From Planotetraspora kaengkrachanensis (GTDB lineage Bacteria; Actinomycetota; Actinomycetes; Streptosporangiales; Streptosporangiaceae), in contig NZ_BONV01000017.1 of NCBI RefSeq assembly GCF_016862895.1, positions 124,001 to 188,000 on the forward strand: 64,000 nt of DNA, written 5' to 3'. The translations under genes and the position numbers were made by a program. The notes below the pieces were generated by a model that ran no database searches, had not been told where the DNA came from, and worked only from the letters and a program-made list of their open reading frames with translations. Shown here piece after piece: positions 34,198 to 42,588 of this stretch (position 1 is the stretch's first letter; every line of letters starts with the position of its first letter).

Positions 34198-35198
34198 GCG
34201 AGTTCGGCGCGATCCTGCTCGGCGTCTTCCTGCTGATCGCCAACGGCTTCTTCGTGGCCACCGAGTTCGCCCTGGTGTCCTCGAAGCGGCACCGCCTGGA
34301 GGAGGCGGCGCTGTCCGGCGGCAACCTGGTCAAGCTGGCCGCCCGCGGAGCCGTCCGCGGGGGCAGGCAGCTGCCGTTGATGCTCGCCGGCGCCCAGCTC
34401 GGCATCACGCTGTCGTCCCTGGGACTCGGCATGGTCGCGGAGCCCGCCATCGAGCACGTGCTCGAGCCTGTGCTCGGCCTCCTGCCCGAGTCGGCGCGCA
34501 CCCCCGTCGCCTACGTGGTGGCGCTCGCGCTCGTGACCTTCCTCCACATGGTCGTGGGGGAGATGGCGCCCAAGTCGTGGGCGCTGACCCGCCCCGAGCG
34601 GGCCGCGATGGCTCTGGCGCTGCCGTTCCGCGGCTTCACGTGGGTCGTCCGCCCCCTGCTCGCCGTGCTGAACGGCGCGACCAACGGGCTGCTGCGGCTG
34701 TTCGGCGTCCGGCCGCGCGACGAGCTGGCCACGACGCGCACGCCGCACCAGCTCGCCATGCTGGTCGCCGAGTCGGGCCGGATGGGCATGCTCGACCGGG
34801 ACGAGCACGATCTGCTCACGCGGGCTCTGCGGGTCCAGTCGCAGACGATCGAGCGGCTGACGGTGCCGCTCGACGAGGCGCCCGTGGTGTCCGTGGACGC
34901 GGACGACTTCCAGGCGCGGCAGACGGCGGCCCGCAGCGGGGATCTCCGCATGCTCGTCGTCTCACACCAGGACGTGGTCGGGGTCCTGCACGTCCGGGAC
35001 GTGCTGGTCCAGCCGGGACGGCCACTGGCCGAACTCGCCACCCCGGCCCCCCGGCTCCCGAGCGTGACGACGGTGCCCGACGCCGTGACGGTGCTCCAGG
35101 ACGCCCACGCGGAGCTGGGACTGGTGACCGACAGGAACGGCGAGGCGATCGGGATGATCAGTCTGGCGACACTGGTCGGCGAACTGCTCGCGGCGTGA
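34194..35198 (+). CDS. CNNM/CorC-type transporter protein, short form
   Basis: A 334-residue paralogue of the upstream protein: same DUF21 domain (GFFVATEFALVSSKRHRLEEAALSGG, GAQLGITLSSLGLGMVAEPAIEHVLEPVL, EMAPKSWALTRPERA) and a CBS region, but no CorC_HlyC domain, so the length stops near residue 330. The ATGA overlap with the upstream gene implies coupled translation and perhaps a heteromer. The 3' end overlaps the convergent MFS gene by 41 bp. Confidence 0.93.
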   Translation: MSEFGAILLGVFLLIANGFFVATEFALVSSKRHRLEEAALSGGNLVKLAARGAVRGGRQLPLMLAGAQLGITLSSLGLGMVAEPAIEHVLEPVLGLLPESARTPVAYVVALALVTFLHMVVGEMAPKSWALTRPERAAMALALPFRGFTWVVRPLLAVLNGATNGLLRLFGVRPRDELATTRTPHQLAMLVAESGRMGMLDRDEHDLLTRALRVQSQTIERLTVPLDEAPVVSVDADDFQARQTAARSGDLRMLVVSHQDVVGVLHVRDVLVQPGRPLAELATPAPRLPSVTTVPDAVTVLQDAHAELGLVTDRNGEAIGMISLATLVGELLAA

Positions 35199-36360
35199 TC
35201 ATCGGCACGCCGGGCGTCGCGGTCGACGCGGCCAGCGCCAGCGCCCCCGCGAGGGCGAAGGCCGTGCCGAACCCGGCGTGCGTGATCAGGGCGCCGAGGA
35301 TCGGGGGCGTGCCGGCGGCGATCAGGTTCTGCCCCGTGTTCTGCGCTCCCATGGCCCGGCCGGCCCAGGCCGGGCCGGCGAGTTCTGAGACGGCGGTGAA
35401 GGCAAGGCCGTTCCCGCTCATCGAGATCACCAACGCCGCGACGAGCAGGGCGGGAGCCGCGGTGTTCCCGGCCTGCACGGCCGCCGCCAGCACGAGCATG
35501 ACGGCGGCGTTGACCAGGGCGAGCCGCCGCATGGGACCGACCCGGCTGCCTGCGAGGTCCGACCACCTGCCGCACAGGAGCCTGCCGCCCGCGCCGGCGA
35601 GCTGCGCGGCCGCGATCACCTGACTGGCCGTCGCGGCGGCCCAGTGGCGCTCGGCCACCAGGTAGGTCAGCGCGAAGGCGGCGGTGGCGAACTGGGGGAC
35701 GACGAGCAACATGCTGGCCGCGTGCACCCGCCACAGCGCCGGGTCGGTGTACGGCGAGGCGGAACGTGAGCCGCCGGACGTCTCGGAACGAGGGGGGTCC
35801 ACCACCATCAGCCCGACACAGCAGGTCGTGACGAGGCAGATCGCGGCCATGGCCAGCAGGGCGCCCCGGACGCCCCCGAGGTGGAGGGCGGGTGGGGCGA
35901 TCACTCCGGCGAGGGCCACGCCGAGGGGTTGCGCGGTCTGCCGCCAGCCCATCGCGACCCCGCGCCGCTCCTTCGGGAACCAGCCGAGGACGACCCGTCC
36001 GCTCGCGGCGTTCGCCGAGGCGCCCGCGGCGCCTGCCAGGCCCAGAAGGGCCGCGAGCACGGCGGGATGGCCGGCGAACGCCGCCGCCCCCAGGAAGACC
36101 GTGGCGAGGGCGAGTCCGCTGGTCATCGCGAGCCTCTCGCCGTACCTGTCGGCGACCCAGCCCCACGCGATGAGGGTGAAGAGCATGCCCGCGCTGGGCG
36201 CGCCGACGACGACCCCGGCCTCGGCGAGTGTGAGCCCGTGCTCGGCCTCGAGGGCGGGGAGCAGGAACGGCAGGCCGTACATGAACACGCATCCGGCGCC
36301 CTGTGCCGCCATGCCGAGGCTCAGCATGGCCCAGCGATTCGGTCTTCCCATGCCAGGCAT
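35158..36360 (-). CDS. MFS transporter
   Basis: A 400-residue major facilitator with twelve hydrophobic helices. The loop between helices 2 and 3 is GWVADRYGERLAMTSG, matching the conserved G-x-L-a-D-r-x-G-x-R signature, and helices 4-5 have GRVVLGWFPKERRGVAMGWRQTAQPLGVAL. The repeat at helix 8-9 carries GRWSDLAGSRVG. Substrate unknown. Start at 36360 (MPGMGRPNRWAMLSLG) is supported by GGAGAG 12 bases upstream; an alternative ATG nine bases later and a longer frame to 36402 exist. Confidence 0.9.
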   Translation of the reverse strand: MPGMGRPNRWAMLSLGMAAQGAGCVFMYGLPFLLPALEAEHGLTLAEAGVVVGAPSAGMLFTLIAWGWVADRYGERLAMTSGLALATVFLGAAAFAGHPAVLAALLGLAGAAGASANAASGRVVLGWFPKERRGVAMGWRQTAQPLGVALAGVIAPPALHLGGVRGALLAMAAICLVTTCCVGLMVVDPPRSETSGGSRSASPYTDPALWRVHAASMLLVVPQFATAAFALTYLVAERHWAAATASQVIAAAQLAGAGGRLLCGRWSDLAGSRVGPMRRLALVNAAVMLVLAAAVQAGNTAAPALLVAALVISMSGNGLAFTAVSELAGPAWAGRAMGAQNTGQNLIAAGTPPILGALITHAGFGTAFALAGALALAASTATPGVPMITPRAVRRPVSPD

Positions 36361-36389
36361 GCTAGGCCGTATCTCTCCATTTAAGACAA

Positions 36390-36401
36390 ATATGTTCATA
36401 T
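36390..36401. promoter_or_regulatory. AT-rich palindrome upstream of the MFS gene
   Basis: ATATGTTCATAT at 36390-36401 is a perfect five-base dyad in an otherwise GC-rich stretch, 30 bp before the MFS start codon. It could be an operator or the promoter itself. No regulator gene is adjacent, so the assignment is tentative. Confidence 0.35.
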
Positions 36402-36644
36402 CATGAGACACATGGAAAAGTGATCTAAGCCGCTCCGGAGAGTGCCGCAAGCCGGCAGAAAGCGCAGTGCAAGGCCGGCCGGGACAATGGTGATCACAAA
36501 TCGGCCGGACGACGGGGGAGGAATCATGGCGATCGGCCACACCGCCGATCCGTCTTCTCCGGGCTCCCCGCGGATCCTCGGCGGAGGGCGGAAACGCCCC
36601 CGCCACCATGGGTCCGACGGAAACACGCCCGGGCATGACGCAAC

Positions 36645-36689
36645 AGAAAAGGCCTCAGGATGGAAGCTTTGCTTCCGCCACCTGAGGCC
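36645..36689 (-). terminator. Intrinsic terminator of tRNA-Leu
   Basis: GGCCTCAGG at 36651-36659 pairs with CCTGAGGCC at 36681-36689, with an inner GGAAGC/GCTTCC stem at 36662-36676. On the minus strand the stem is followed by TTTTCTGTTG, a proper T-tract. It lies 14 bp past the tRNA 3' end. The remaining 36403-36644 stretch holds no gene I can support. Confidence 0.85.
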
Positions 36690-36702
36690 GTCGATGAATC
36701 TG

Positions 36703-36785
36703 TGGGCAAGGGGGGAGTTGAACCCCCACGTCCTTTCGGACACACGGACCTGAACCGTGCGCGTCTGCCATTCCGCCACTTGCCC
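36703..36785 (-). tRNA. tRNA-Leu(CAG)
   Basis: The reverse complement folds as a class II tRNA: acceptor GGGCAAG/CTTGCCC with discriminator A, anticodon loop TTCAGGT (anticodon CAG) closed by CACGG/CCGTG, a leucine variable arm (TGTCCGAAAGGACG), and T arm GGGGGTTCAACTCCCCC. CCA is not encoded. It reads the CUG codon, the main leucine codon of GC-rich genomes, and sits directly upstream of the fhaA cluster. Confidence 0.95.
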
Positions 36786-36943
36786 CTTACGGGTGCTCCC
36801 ATCGCTGGGTGCCTGGAAAGGTTAGCACGCAACCGCCGGTGCTACCGAACCCGGATACGATCCTTCTAGACGACGGAGCGAAGGAGCTCGCTGAAGCCCC
36901 GGAGCGGGTCGCGACCATAGACAGAATGGAAGGGAGGTAGCCG

Positions 36944-37684
36944 GTGGGAGTCCTTCAGCGCTTCGAGCGCAGGCTCGAAGGCTTGGTTGAAGGTGCCTTT
37001 GCGCGGGCCTTCAAGTCCGACCTCCAGCCGGTCGAGGTTGCAAGCGCCGTGCAGAGGGAGATGGACGAACGGGCGGCGATCGTCGCCCAGGGCCGGACCC
37101 TCGTGCCGAACGACTTCGTGGTGGAACTCTCGACGACCGACAGCGAGCGGCTCGAGGTTTACGCCGACAGCATCGGCCACGAGCTGGCCAACCTCGCCCG
37201 GGAGTACGCCACGGAGCAGGGCTACTCGTTCGTGGGACCGGTCAGGATGCGGTTCGAGACGGCCGACGACCTCGCGGTCGGGCTGTTCCGGATCCGTTCG
37301 GGCGTCATCCGGGGGGCGACGGTCGAGCAGGACGAGATCCGCCAGCCGGTGAGCGACCTGCCCGCGGGCCGCCCAGGCGCCTTCGGCGGACGCCCTCGGC
37401 TTCTGGTCTCCACCCAGGACGACCCTCAGGGGCAGCGGTCGTACGAGCTGACAACTCCGGTCACGCTGCTCGGCCGAGGCACCGACTGCGATCTCCGATT
37501 GGTGGATCCCGGCGTCTCACGGCATCATGCCGAGCTACGAGTCGAGGGGCAGCAGGTCGTACTCGTCGATCTGGGTTCCACGAACGGCACCTTCATCAAC
37601 GGCCAGCCGATCCGCAGGATCGAGATGCAGGACGGGACGAGGGTGACGTTGGGCCGCACGACACTGGTGTTCCGCCGCGATTAG
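36944..37684 (+). CDS. fhaA: FhaA-type protein: DUF3662 plus FHA domain
   Basis: A 246-residue cytoplasmic regulator. The N-terminal DUF3662 domain (residues 1 to about 125) opens LQRFERRLEGLVEGAFARAFKSDLQPVEVA. A linker of about 25 residues follows, then a C-terminal FHA domain with LLGRGTDCDLRLVDPGVSRHHAELRV and DLGSTNGTFING. FHA domains bind phosphothreonine on proteins modified by the PASTA kinase, linking the kinase to peptidoglycan precursor export. GTG start with AGGGAGGTAG upstream. First of six genes in the cell-wall cluster; 17 bp separate it from fhaB. Confidence 0.95.
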   Translation: MGVLQRFERRLEGLVEGAFARAFKSDLQPVEVASAVQREMDERAAIVAQGRTLVPNDFVVELSTTDSERLEVYADSIGHELANLAREYATEQGYSFVGPVRMRFETADDLAVGLFRIRSGVIRGATVEQDEIRQPVSDLPAGRPGAFGGRPRLLVSTQDDPQGQRSYELTTPVTLLGRGTDCDLRLVDPGVSRHHAELRVEGQQVVLVDLGSTNGTFINGQPIRRIEMQDGTRVTLGRTTLVFRRD

Positions 37685-37701
37685 AGGTAGACAAACCGTC
37701 C

Positions 37702-38166
37702 ATGTCCGAGCTAACGCTGCTGCTGATCCGGCTCGCCTTCCTGGCGGCGCTGTGGTTCTTCGTGATTGCCGCGGTCGGCGTCATCCGGACAGACTTGTTC
37801 GGCCCCCGTACGGCGCCCGCGGTCGCACGGAAGCCGGCCAAAGTGGCCAAACCCCCGTCCCGGGCCAAGAAGGGGGATCCTCGTCAGCTGATCGTCACCG
37901 GTGGCCCCCTGCAAGGGACCATCATCAACCTCACGGAGACTCCCATCACCATCGGCCGAGCGAACGATGCCACGCTGGTCCTCAGCGATGACTACGCTTC
38001 GAGCCGGCACGCCCGGCTCTTCCCCCAGGACGGCCAGTGGATCGTGGAAGATCTCGGCTCGACCAACGGCACGTACCTTGAACGCTCTAAAGTGACCCGC
38101 CCGACGCCGGTGCCTCTCGGAGTTCCGATCCGCATCGGCAAAACCGTCATCGAATTGCGCAAATGA
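37702..38166 (+). CDS. fhaB: FhaB/FipA-type membrane FHA protein
   Basis: A 154-residue protein with one N-terminal membrane helix (LTLLLIRLAFLAALWFFVIAAVGVI), a basic linker and a C-terminal FHA domain (ITIGRANDATLVLSDDYASSRHARLF, DLGSTNGTYLE). In mycobacteria the equivalent FipA is phosphorylated by PknA and connects FtsZ and FtsQ. Its stop overlaps the start of pstP by four bases, so translation is coupled. Confidence 0.95.
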   Translation: MSELTLLLIRLAFLAALWFFVIAAVGVIRTDLFGPRTAPAVARKPAKVAKPPSRAKKGDPRQLIVTGGPLQGTIINLTETPITIGRANDATLVLSDDYASSRHARLFPQDGQWIVEDLGSTNGTYLERSKVTRPTPVPLGVPIRIGKTVIELRK

Positions 38167-39446
38167 CAATCGCACTCCGCTACGCCGCCCGCTCGGACGT
38201 CGGCCTCCTCCGCGAAGGCAACGAGGACTCCGCGTACGCCAGCGCGCGCCTGCTCGCCGTCGCCGACGGCATGGGCGGGCATGCTCACGGCGAGGTGGCC
38301 AGTTCGGTCGCCATCGCCGCCATGTCGTCCCTTGACAAGGACGCATTCGGGGGTGACCTGCTCACCGAAATCGAAGCGGCGGTCCGGGACGCCAACCATC
38401 AGCTCCACGCGATGGTGGCCCGGGACCCGAGCCTCAAGGGCATGGGCACCACCCTCACCGCGATGCTCTGGAACGGGCCCCGGTTCGCGCTGATCCACGT
38501 CGGCGACTCCCGCGCGTACCTGCTGCGCAACGGCGAGCTCTACCAGATCACCCACGACCACACCCTCGTGCAGTCGCTGGTGGACGACGGCCGCATCACC
38601 CAGGAGGAGGCCGCCAACCATCCCCAGCGGTCCATCCTGCTGCGCGCCCTGGACGGCAGCGGCGAGGTCGACCCCGATCTGCAGGACCGTGAGGCCCAGG
38701 TGGGCGACCGGTACCTGCTCTGCTCCGACGGTCTGTCCACCGTGGTCAGCGCTGAGACCCTGCACCACACGCTCAGCACGGTCGAGGACCCGGAAGAGAC
38801 CGTCCGCCAGCTCATCGACCTGGCCAACAGGGGCGGCGGGCCCGACAACATCACCTGCGTGCTGGCCGACGTGATCGAGGTCGACGACACCCAGCCTCCG
38901 CTCACCGCGGCCGCGGTCGTCGGGGCCGCGGGATCCGGACGGGTGCGCGGCGTTCCGCCGGACACACCGGCAGGCCGTGCCACCGTCATCACCGCTCCGC
39001 AGCCCGTGATCGTGGACGACGACCTCGACGGGGAGCCGCTGGCCGACGCGCGGGCGGCGAGGCCTTCCAAGAAGCGCCGGTCCTGGCCGCTCGTGACCAC
39101 CATGATCGTGATCGTGGCCGCCGTGCTCGGGGCCGGCGGCTACTTCGGCTACAAGTGGACCCAGGACCAGTTCTACGTCGGCGCCAGCGGGGGCGAGCTC
39201 GTGGTCTTCCGCGGCGTCGACGCGCAACTCGGTCCGCTGTCGCTGAACAAGGTCGCCTACACCGATCACGTGAAGCTCTCGTCGTTGTCCGCCGTCCAGC
39301 AGGACCAGATCCACAGCGGGATCCCCGTCGACACCCTTCAGGCCGGGATCTCCACGCTCAAGGGCTTCACCACCGGCACGACGGACACGAACACGCCCCC
39401 GCAGGACGGCGGCGCCACTCCGACCCCCTCGAGGTCCGCTAAGTGA
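38163..39446 (+). CDS. pstP: PP2C-family Ser/Thr phosphatase PstP
   Basis: A 427-residue membrane phosphatase. The PP2C domain (residues 1 to about 240) has GLLREGNEDS, VADGMGGHAHGEVASS, LIHVGDSRAYLLR, CSDGLS and GGPDNITCVLADV, supplying the metal-binding aspartates. A proline-rich linker leads to one membrane helix (VTTMIVIVAAVLGAGGYFGYKW), then an extracellular tail of about 100 residues. It reverses phosphorylation by the PASTA kinase in the same cluster. ATGA overlaps join it to fhaB and to the downstream SEDS gene. Confidence 0.96.
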   Translation: MTIALRYAARSDVGLLREGNEDSAYASARLLAVADGMGGHAHGEVASSVAIAAMSSLDKDAFGGDLLTEIEAAVRDANHQLHAMVARDPSLKGMGTTLTAMLWNGPRFALIHVGDSRAYLLRNGELYQITHDHTLVQSLVDDGRITQEEAANHPQRSILLRALDGSGEVDPDLQDREAQVGDRYLLCSDGLSTVVSAETLHHTLSTVEDPEETVRQLIDLANRGGGPDNITCVLADVIEVDDTQPPLTAAAVVGAAGSGRVRGVPPDTPAGRATVITAPQPVIVDDDLDGEPLADARAARPSKKRRSWPLVTTMIVIVAAVLGAGGYFGYKWTQDQFYVGASGGELVVFRGVDAQLGPLSLNKVAYTDHVKLSSLSAVQQDQIHSGIPVDTLQAGISTLKGFTTGTTDTNTPPQDGGATPTPSRSAK

Positions 39447-40816
39447 GTGCTGTCGACGGCGCCCCCGTCCCGATGACCGCGAAGCGGCGCGGGGCCCAGC
39501 TGGCGATGCTGGCCTTCGCCGTGCTGATCGTCATGGGCGCCTACGCCAGCGTCGGCCTGGGGTTGGACGGCAAGATCCCCTCGGGCATGCTGACCTACGG
39601 TCTCGGTCTCGGCGCGCTGATGCTCGCCGCCTACCTCGTGCTCGCGAAATTCGCCCCCTGGGCCGATCCGCTCCTGCTTCCCCTGGTGACCCTGGTCAAC
39701 GGCATCGGGATCGTCATGATCTACCGGCTGGAGCAGGCGCCCATGCCCGGCGCCAACGCCACGACCCAGCTGATGTGGACGGCGCTCGGCGTCGTGATGT
39801 TCTCCGCGACTTTGATCGTGTTGAAGGACCAGCGCGCCTTGCAACGCCTGACGTACACCGCCGGTTTCGCCGGAGTGATCCTTCTGGCGATCCCCGCCGT
39901 TCTGCCCGCCAGCCTGAGCGAGGTGCAGGGCGCGAAGATCTGGATCCGCCTGGGCCAGTTCTCCATCCAGCCGGGCGAGTTCGCCAAGCTCGCGCTCGTC
40001 GTCTTCTTCGCCGGCTACCTCGTCGCCAAGCGCGACGTCCTCGCCCTCGCCGGCCGCCGTCTGCTGTTCATCGACCTGCCCAGAGCCCGCGACCTCGGCC
40101 CGGTTCTCATCACGTGGGGCTTCGCGATCGCCACGCTGATCCTGGAGAAGGACCTCGGCACCTCGCTGCTGCTGTTCGGCACGTTCATCGCGATGTTGTA
40201 CATCGCCACCCAGCGCACCTCGTGGGTGCTCATCGGGATCCTGCTCTTCGCCGGCGGCGCCGTACTGGCCGGGATGGCCTTCAGCCACGTCGAGGCCCGC
40301 TTCGACGCCTGGCTGCACGCGGACTCGCCGGAACTCTACGAGACCGCCGGTTTCCAGCTCATGCAGGGGCTGTTCGCCATGGGCTCGGGAGGCATCCTCG
40401 GCACAGGTCTCGGGCAGGGTCACCCCAACCTGATCCCGCTGGCGTTCTCCGACTTCATCTTCCCCGCGACGGGCGAGGAACTCGGCCTCACCGGCCTGAT
40501 GGCCCTCCTCCTGGTCTACGCGCTGATCGTCCAGCGCGGGCTGCGGACGGCGATAGCGGCCCGCGACCCGTTCTCCAAGCTGCTGGCGGGGGGCCTGTCG
40601 TTCATCCTCGCCTGGCAGGTCTTCATCATCGTCGGCGGCGTGACCAGGCTGATCCCGCTCACCGGCCTGGTGACGCCGTTCATGTCCGCGGGAGGATCGG
40701 CACTGCTGGCTAACTGGATGCTTATCGCTGTTCTGGTACGCATGTCGGACGCGGCCCGCCGGCCGCCGCCACAGGCCATCCAGGACGAGGGGCTCACCCA
40801 GGTGATGCAGCGATGA
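39443..40816 (+). CDS. rodA: SEDS-family glycosyltransferase/flippase FtsW/RodA
   Basis: A 457-residue polytopic protein with about twelve helices. Family signatures include WIRLGQFSIQPGEFAKLALVVFFAGYL (catalytic loop region), LEKDLGTSLLLFGTFIAML, GTGLGQGHPNLIPLAFSDFIFPATGEELGLTG, and the final TGLVTPFMSAGGSALLANW. It polymerises peptidoglycan glycan strands in partnership with the penicillin-binding protein encoded next, to which it is coupled by an ATGA overlap. Confidence 0.96.
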   Translation: MSAVDGAPVPMTAKRRGAQLAMLAFAVLIVMGAYASVGLGLDGKIPSGMLTYGLGLGALMLAAYLVLAKFAPWADPLLLPLVTLVNGIGIVMIYRLEQAPMPGANATTQLMWTALGVVMFSATLIVLKDQRALQRLTYTAGFAGVILLAIPAVLPASLSEVQGAKIWIRLGQFSIQPGEFAKLALVVFFAGYLVAKRDVLALAGRRLLFIDLPRARDLGPVLITWGFAIATLILEKDLGTSLLLFGTFIAMLYIATQRTSWVLIGILLFAGGAVLAGMAFSHVEARFDAWLHADSPELYETAGFQLMQGLFAMGSGGILGTGLGQGHPNLIPLAFSDFIFPATGEELGLTGLMALLLVYALIVQRGLRTAIAARDPFSKLLAGGLSFILAWQVFIIVGGVTRLIPLTGLVTPFMSAGGSALLANWMLIAVLVRMSDAARRPPPQAIQDEGLTQVMQR

Positions 40817-42270
40817 ACGGCACGCTCAAGCGAGCCGCGGTGGCCTGCCTCCTCATGTTCGGCCTCCTCATGGCCAATGTGACCTATCTCGGGGCGGTGA
40901 AGGGCGACAGCCTGCGCCACGACAACCGCAACGTGCGGTCCTTCTACGAGCGCTACGCCGTCGACCGCGGGTGGATCACCGCCGACAACGGCAAGGTGAC
41001 GCTGGCCAAGACCGTCGACTCCGGGGACCCCACGTACCGGTTCGAACGGAGATATCCGCAGGGCAAGGCCTTCGCCCACGCCGTCGGTTATTTCGCGCCC
41101 GAGAGCGCGACGGGGATCGAGGGCGCGGAGGGCAAGTACCTCGACGGCAGCCACCCCGACCTGGTCGTCCGGCGCGCGATCGACCTGATCACCAACAAGC
41201 CGGCCAAGGGCGCCAGCGTCGACCTGACGCTCAACGTCGACGCCCAGCAGATCGCCTACAAGGACCTGGCGAACACGGGCAAGCGCGGAGCGGTCGTGGC
41301 GCTCGACCCGCGTACGGGGGCGATCCTGACGATGGTCTCGGTCCCCTCCTACGACCCCGACCCCCTCGCGGTGGCCAACAAGGACAACGTCAACAAGGCC
41401 TACGCCAAGCTCGAAAAGGATCCGAACCACCCGTTGCTCGACCGGGCCATCGACCTGACCTACGCACCGGGCTCGACCTTCAAGACGATCACGTCGGCGG
41501 CGTTCCTCAGCGACGACTCGTCCCGGAGCGCCGAGACCGAGGTCGACGCGCCGGACTCGAAGACCTTCAAGGACAGCAACACGCCGCTGGTCAACTACCA
41601 CGGCGAGTCGTGCGGCGGCCGGGCCACGCTGCTCGAGGCGCTGACCATCTCCTGCAACACGCCCTTCGGCATCATCGGAGTCGGTCTCGGCTACGACAAG
41701 CTGAAGGACCAGGCGGAGAAGTTCGGCATCGGCAAGAAACTCGCCATCCCGCTGAGCGTCGCGGGAAGCAGCATCGGCAAGGACGAGGGGGAGACCGCTC
41801 TCGCCCAGACCTCCATCGGGCAGCGCAGCAACCAGATGACCCCGATGCAGATGGCGATGGTCGCCGCCGGGATCGCGAACAAGGGCACGGTCATGACGCC
41901 CTACCTCGTCAACAAGATCATGGGACCGGACGGCAGCGAGGTCACCTCCACCGACCCCGAGGAGTTCTCCGAGGCGGTCGATCCCGAGGTCGCCTCGCAG
42001 TTGACGAAGATGATGGTGAACGTGGTGCGGTCCGGAACCGGCACCGCGGCCCAGTTGCCCGGCATCACGGTGGCCGGCAAGACCGGCACCGCCGAGACCT
42101 CGCCCGGCCAGGCGTCACACGCGTGGTTCATCTCGTTCGCCCCCGCGGACAACCCGCGGGTCGCCGTGGCGGTCTTCGTCGAATCCGGCAGCGCGGGCAA
42201 CGACGCGTCAGGCGGAGGCGTCGCCGCCCCGATCGCCCGTGACGTCATGCAGGCGGTACTCAAGAAATGA
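40813..42270 (+). CDS. pbpA: Class B penicillin-binding protein PbpA
   Basis: A 485-residue transpeptidase with one N-terminal membrane helix, a dimerisation region, and a transpeptidase domain. SxxK is in YAPGSTFKTITSAAF, SxN is TISCNTPFGIIG, and the KTG motif is VAGKTGTAETSPGQASHAWF. It cross-links peptidoglycan outside the membrane together with the SEDS protein. It ends with an ATGA overlap onto a doubtful small open frame. Confidence 0.96.
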   Translation: MNGTLKRAAVACLLMFGLLMANVTYLGAVKGDSLRHDNRNVRSFYERYAVDRGWITADNGKVTLAKTVDSGDPTYRFERRYPQGKAFAHAVGYFAPESATGIEGAEGKYLDGSHPDLVVRRAIDLITNKPAKGASVDLTLNVDAQQIAYKDLANTGKRGAVVALDPRTGAILTMVSVPSYDPDPLAVANKDNVNKAYAKLEKDPNHPLLDRAIDLTYAPGSTFKTITSAAFLSDDSSRSAETEVDAPDSKTFKDSNTPLVNYHGESCGGRATLLEALTISCNTPFGIIGVGLGYDKLKDQAEKFGIGKKLAIPLSVAGSSIGKDEGETALAQTSIGQRSNQMTPMQMAMVAAGIANKGTVMTPYLVNKIMGPDGSEVTSTDPEEFSEAVDPEVASQLTKMMVNVVRSGTGTAAQLPGITVAGKTGTAETSPGQASHAWFISFAPADNPRVAVAVFVESGSAGNDASGGGVAAPIARDVMQAVLKK

Positions 42271-42521
42271 TCTCAATGAAATCGTTGTCGGACAGGTGGC
42301 CTGGTCGGACCGGCACCATCGCCGCTCACGTGACGTCGGCACTCCCGTACGCGACGCGGTCGGCTATGGTAAGCACCGCGGCACAATCCACCCGGACGCC
42401 CACACCGGCTCCGTCCCCGACCCCGACCCCCATTCAGACCGCCTCAACCGCGACGCCAGGTGATGCTCCCGGCCCCCCGGGGTCCCCAAAAGGCACAAGA
42501 CCTCTGAATGAGGAGACGTGA
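42267..42521 (+). CDS. Doubtful 84-aa Thr/Pro-rich open frame
   Basis: An 84-residue frame overlapping the pbpA stop by four bases (ATGA), which would allow coupled translation. The first half is basic and featureless, the second is TPTPAPSPTPTPIQTASTATPG. No domain or membrane helix is visible. In mycobacteria a second kinase (PknA) lies between pbpA and pknB, but nothing here resembles a kinase. It may be a real small product, or chance coding in the pknB leader. Apart from it, the 318 bp before pknB hold no other feature. Confidence 0.3.
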   Translation: MISMKSLSDRWPGRTGTIAAHVTSALPYATRSAMVSTAAQSTRTPTPAPSPTPTPIQTASTATPGDAPGPPGSPKGTRPLNEET

Positions 42522-42588
42522 TGGGGAAAGGGACCGATGATGGACAGCGGTGGCACCCCAAGATGAACGGCAAGGGACAGTGCAGGAA

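Noticed and set aside
36526-36753. Small plus-strand open frame with a strong GGGGGAGG site
   Set aside because: It runs through the tRNA-Leu terminator and antisense into the tRNA itself; the protein is arginine-rich and featureless. The ribosome binding site is notable but not enough.
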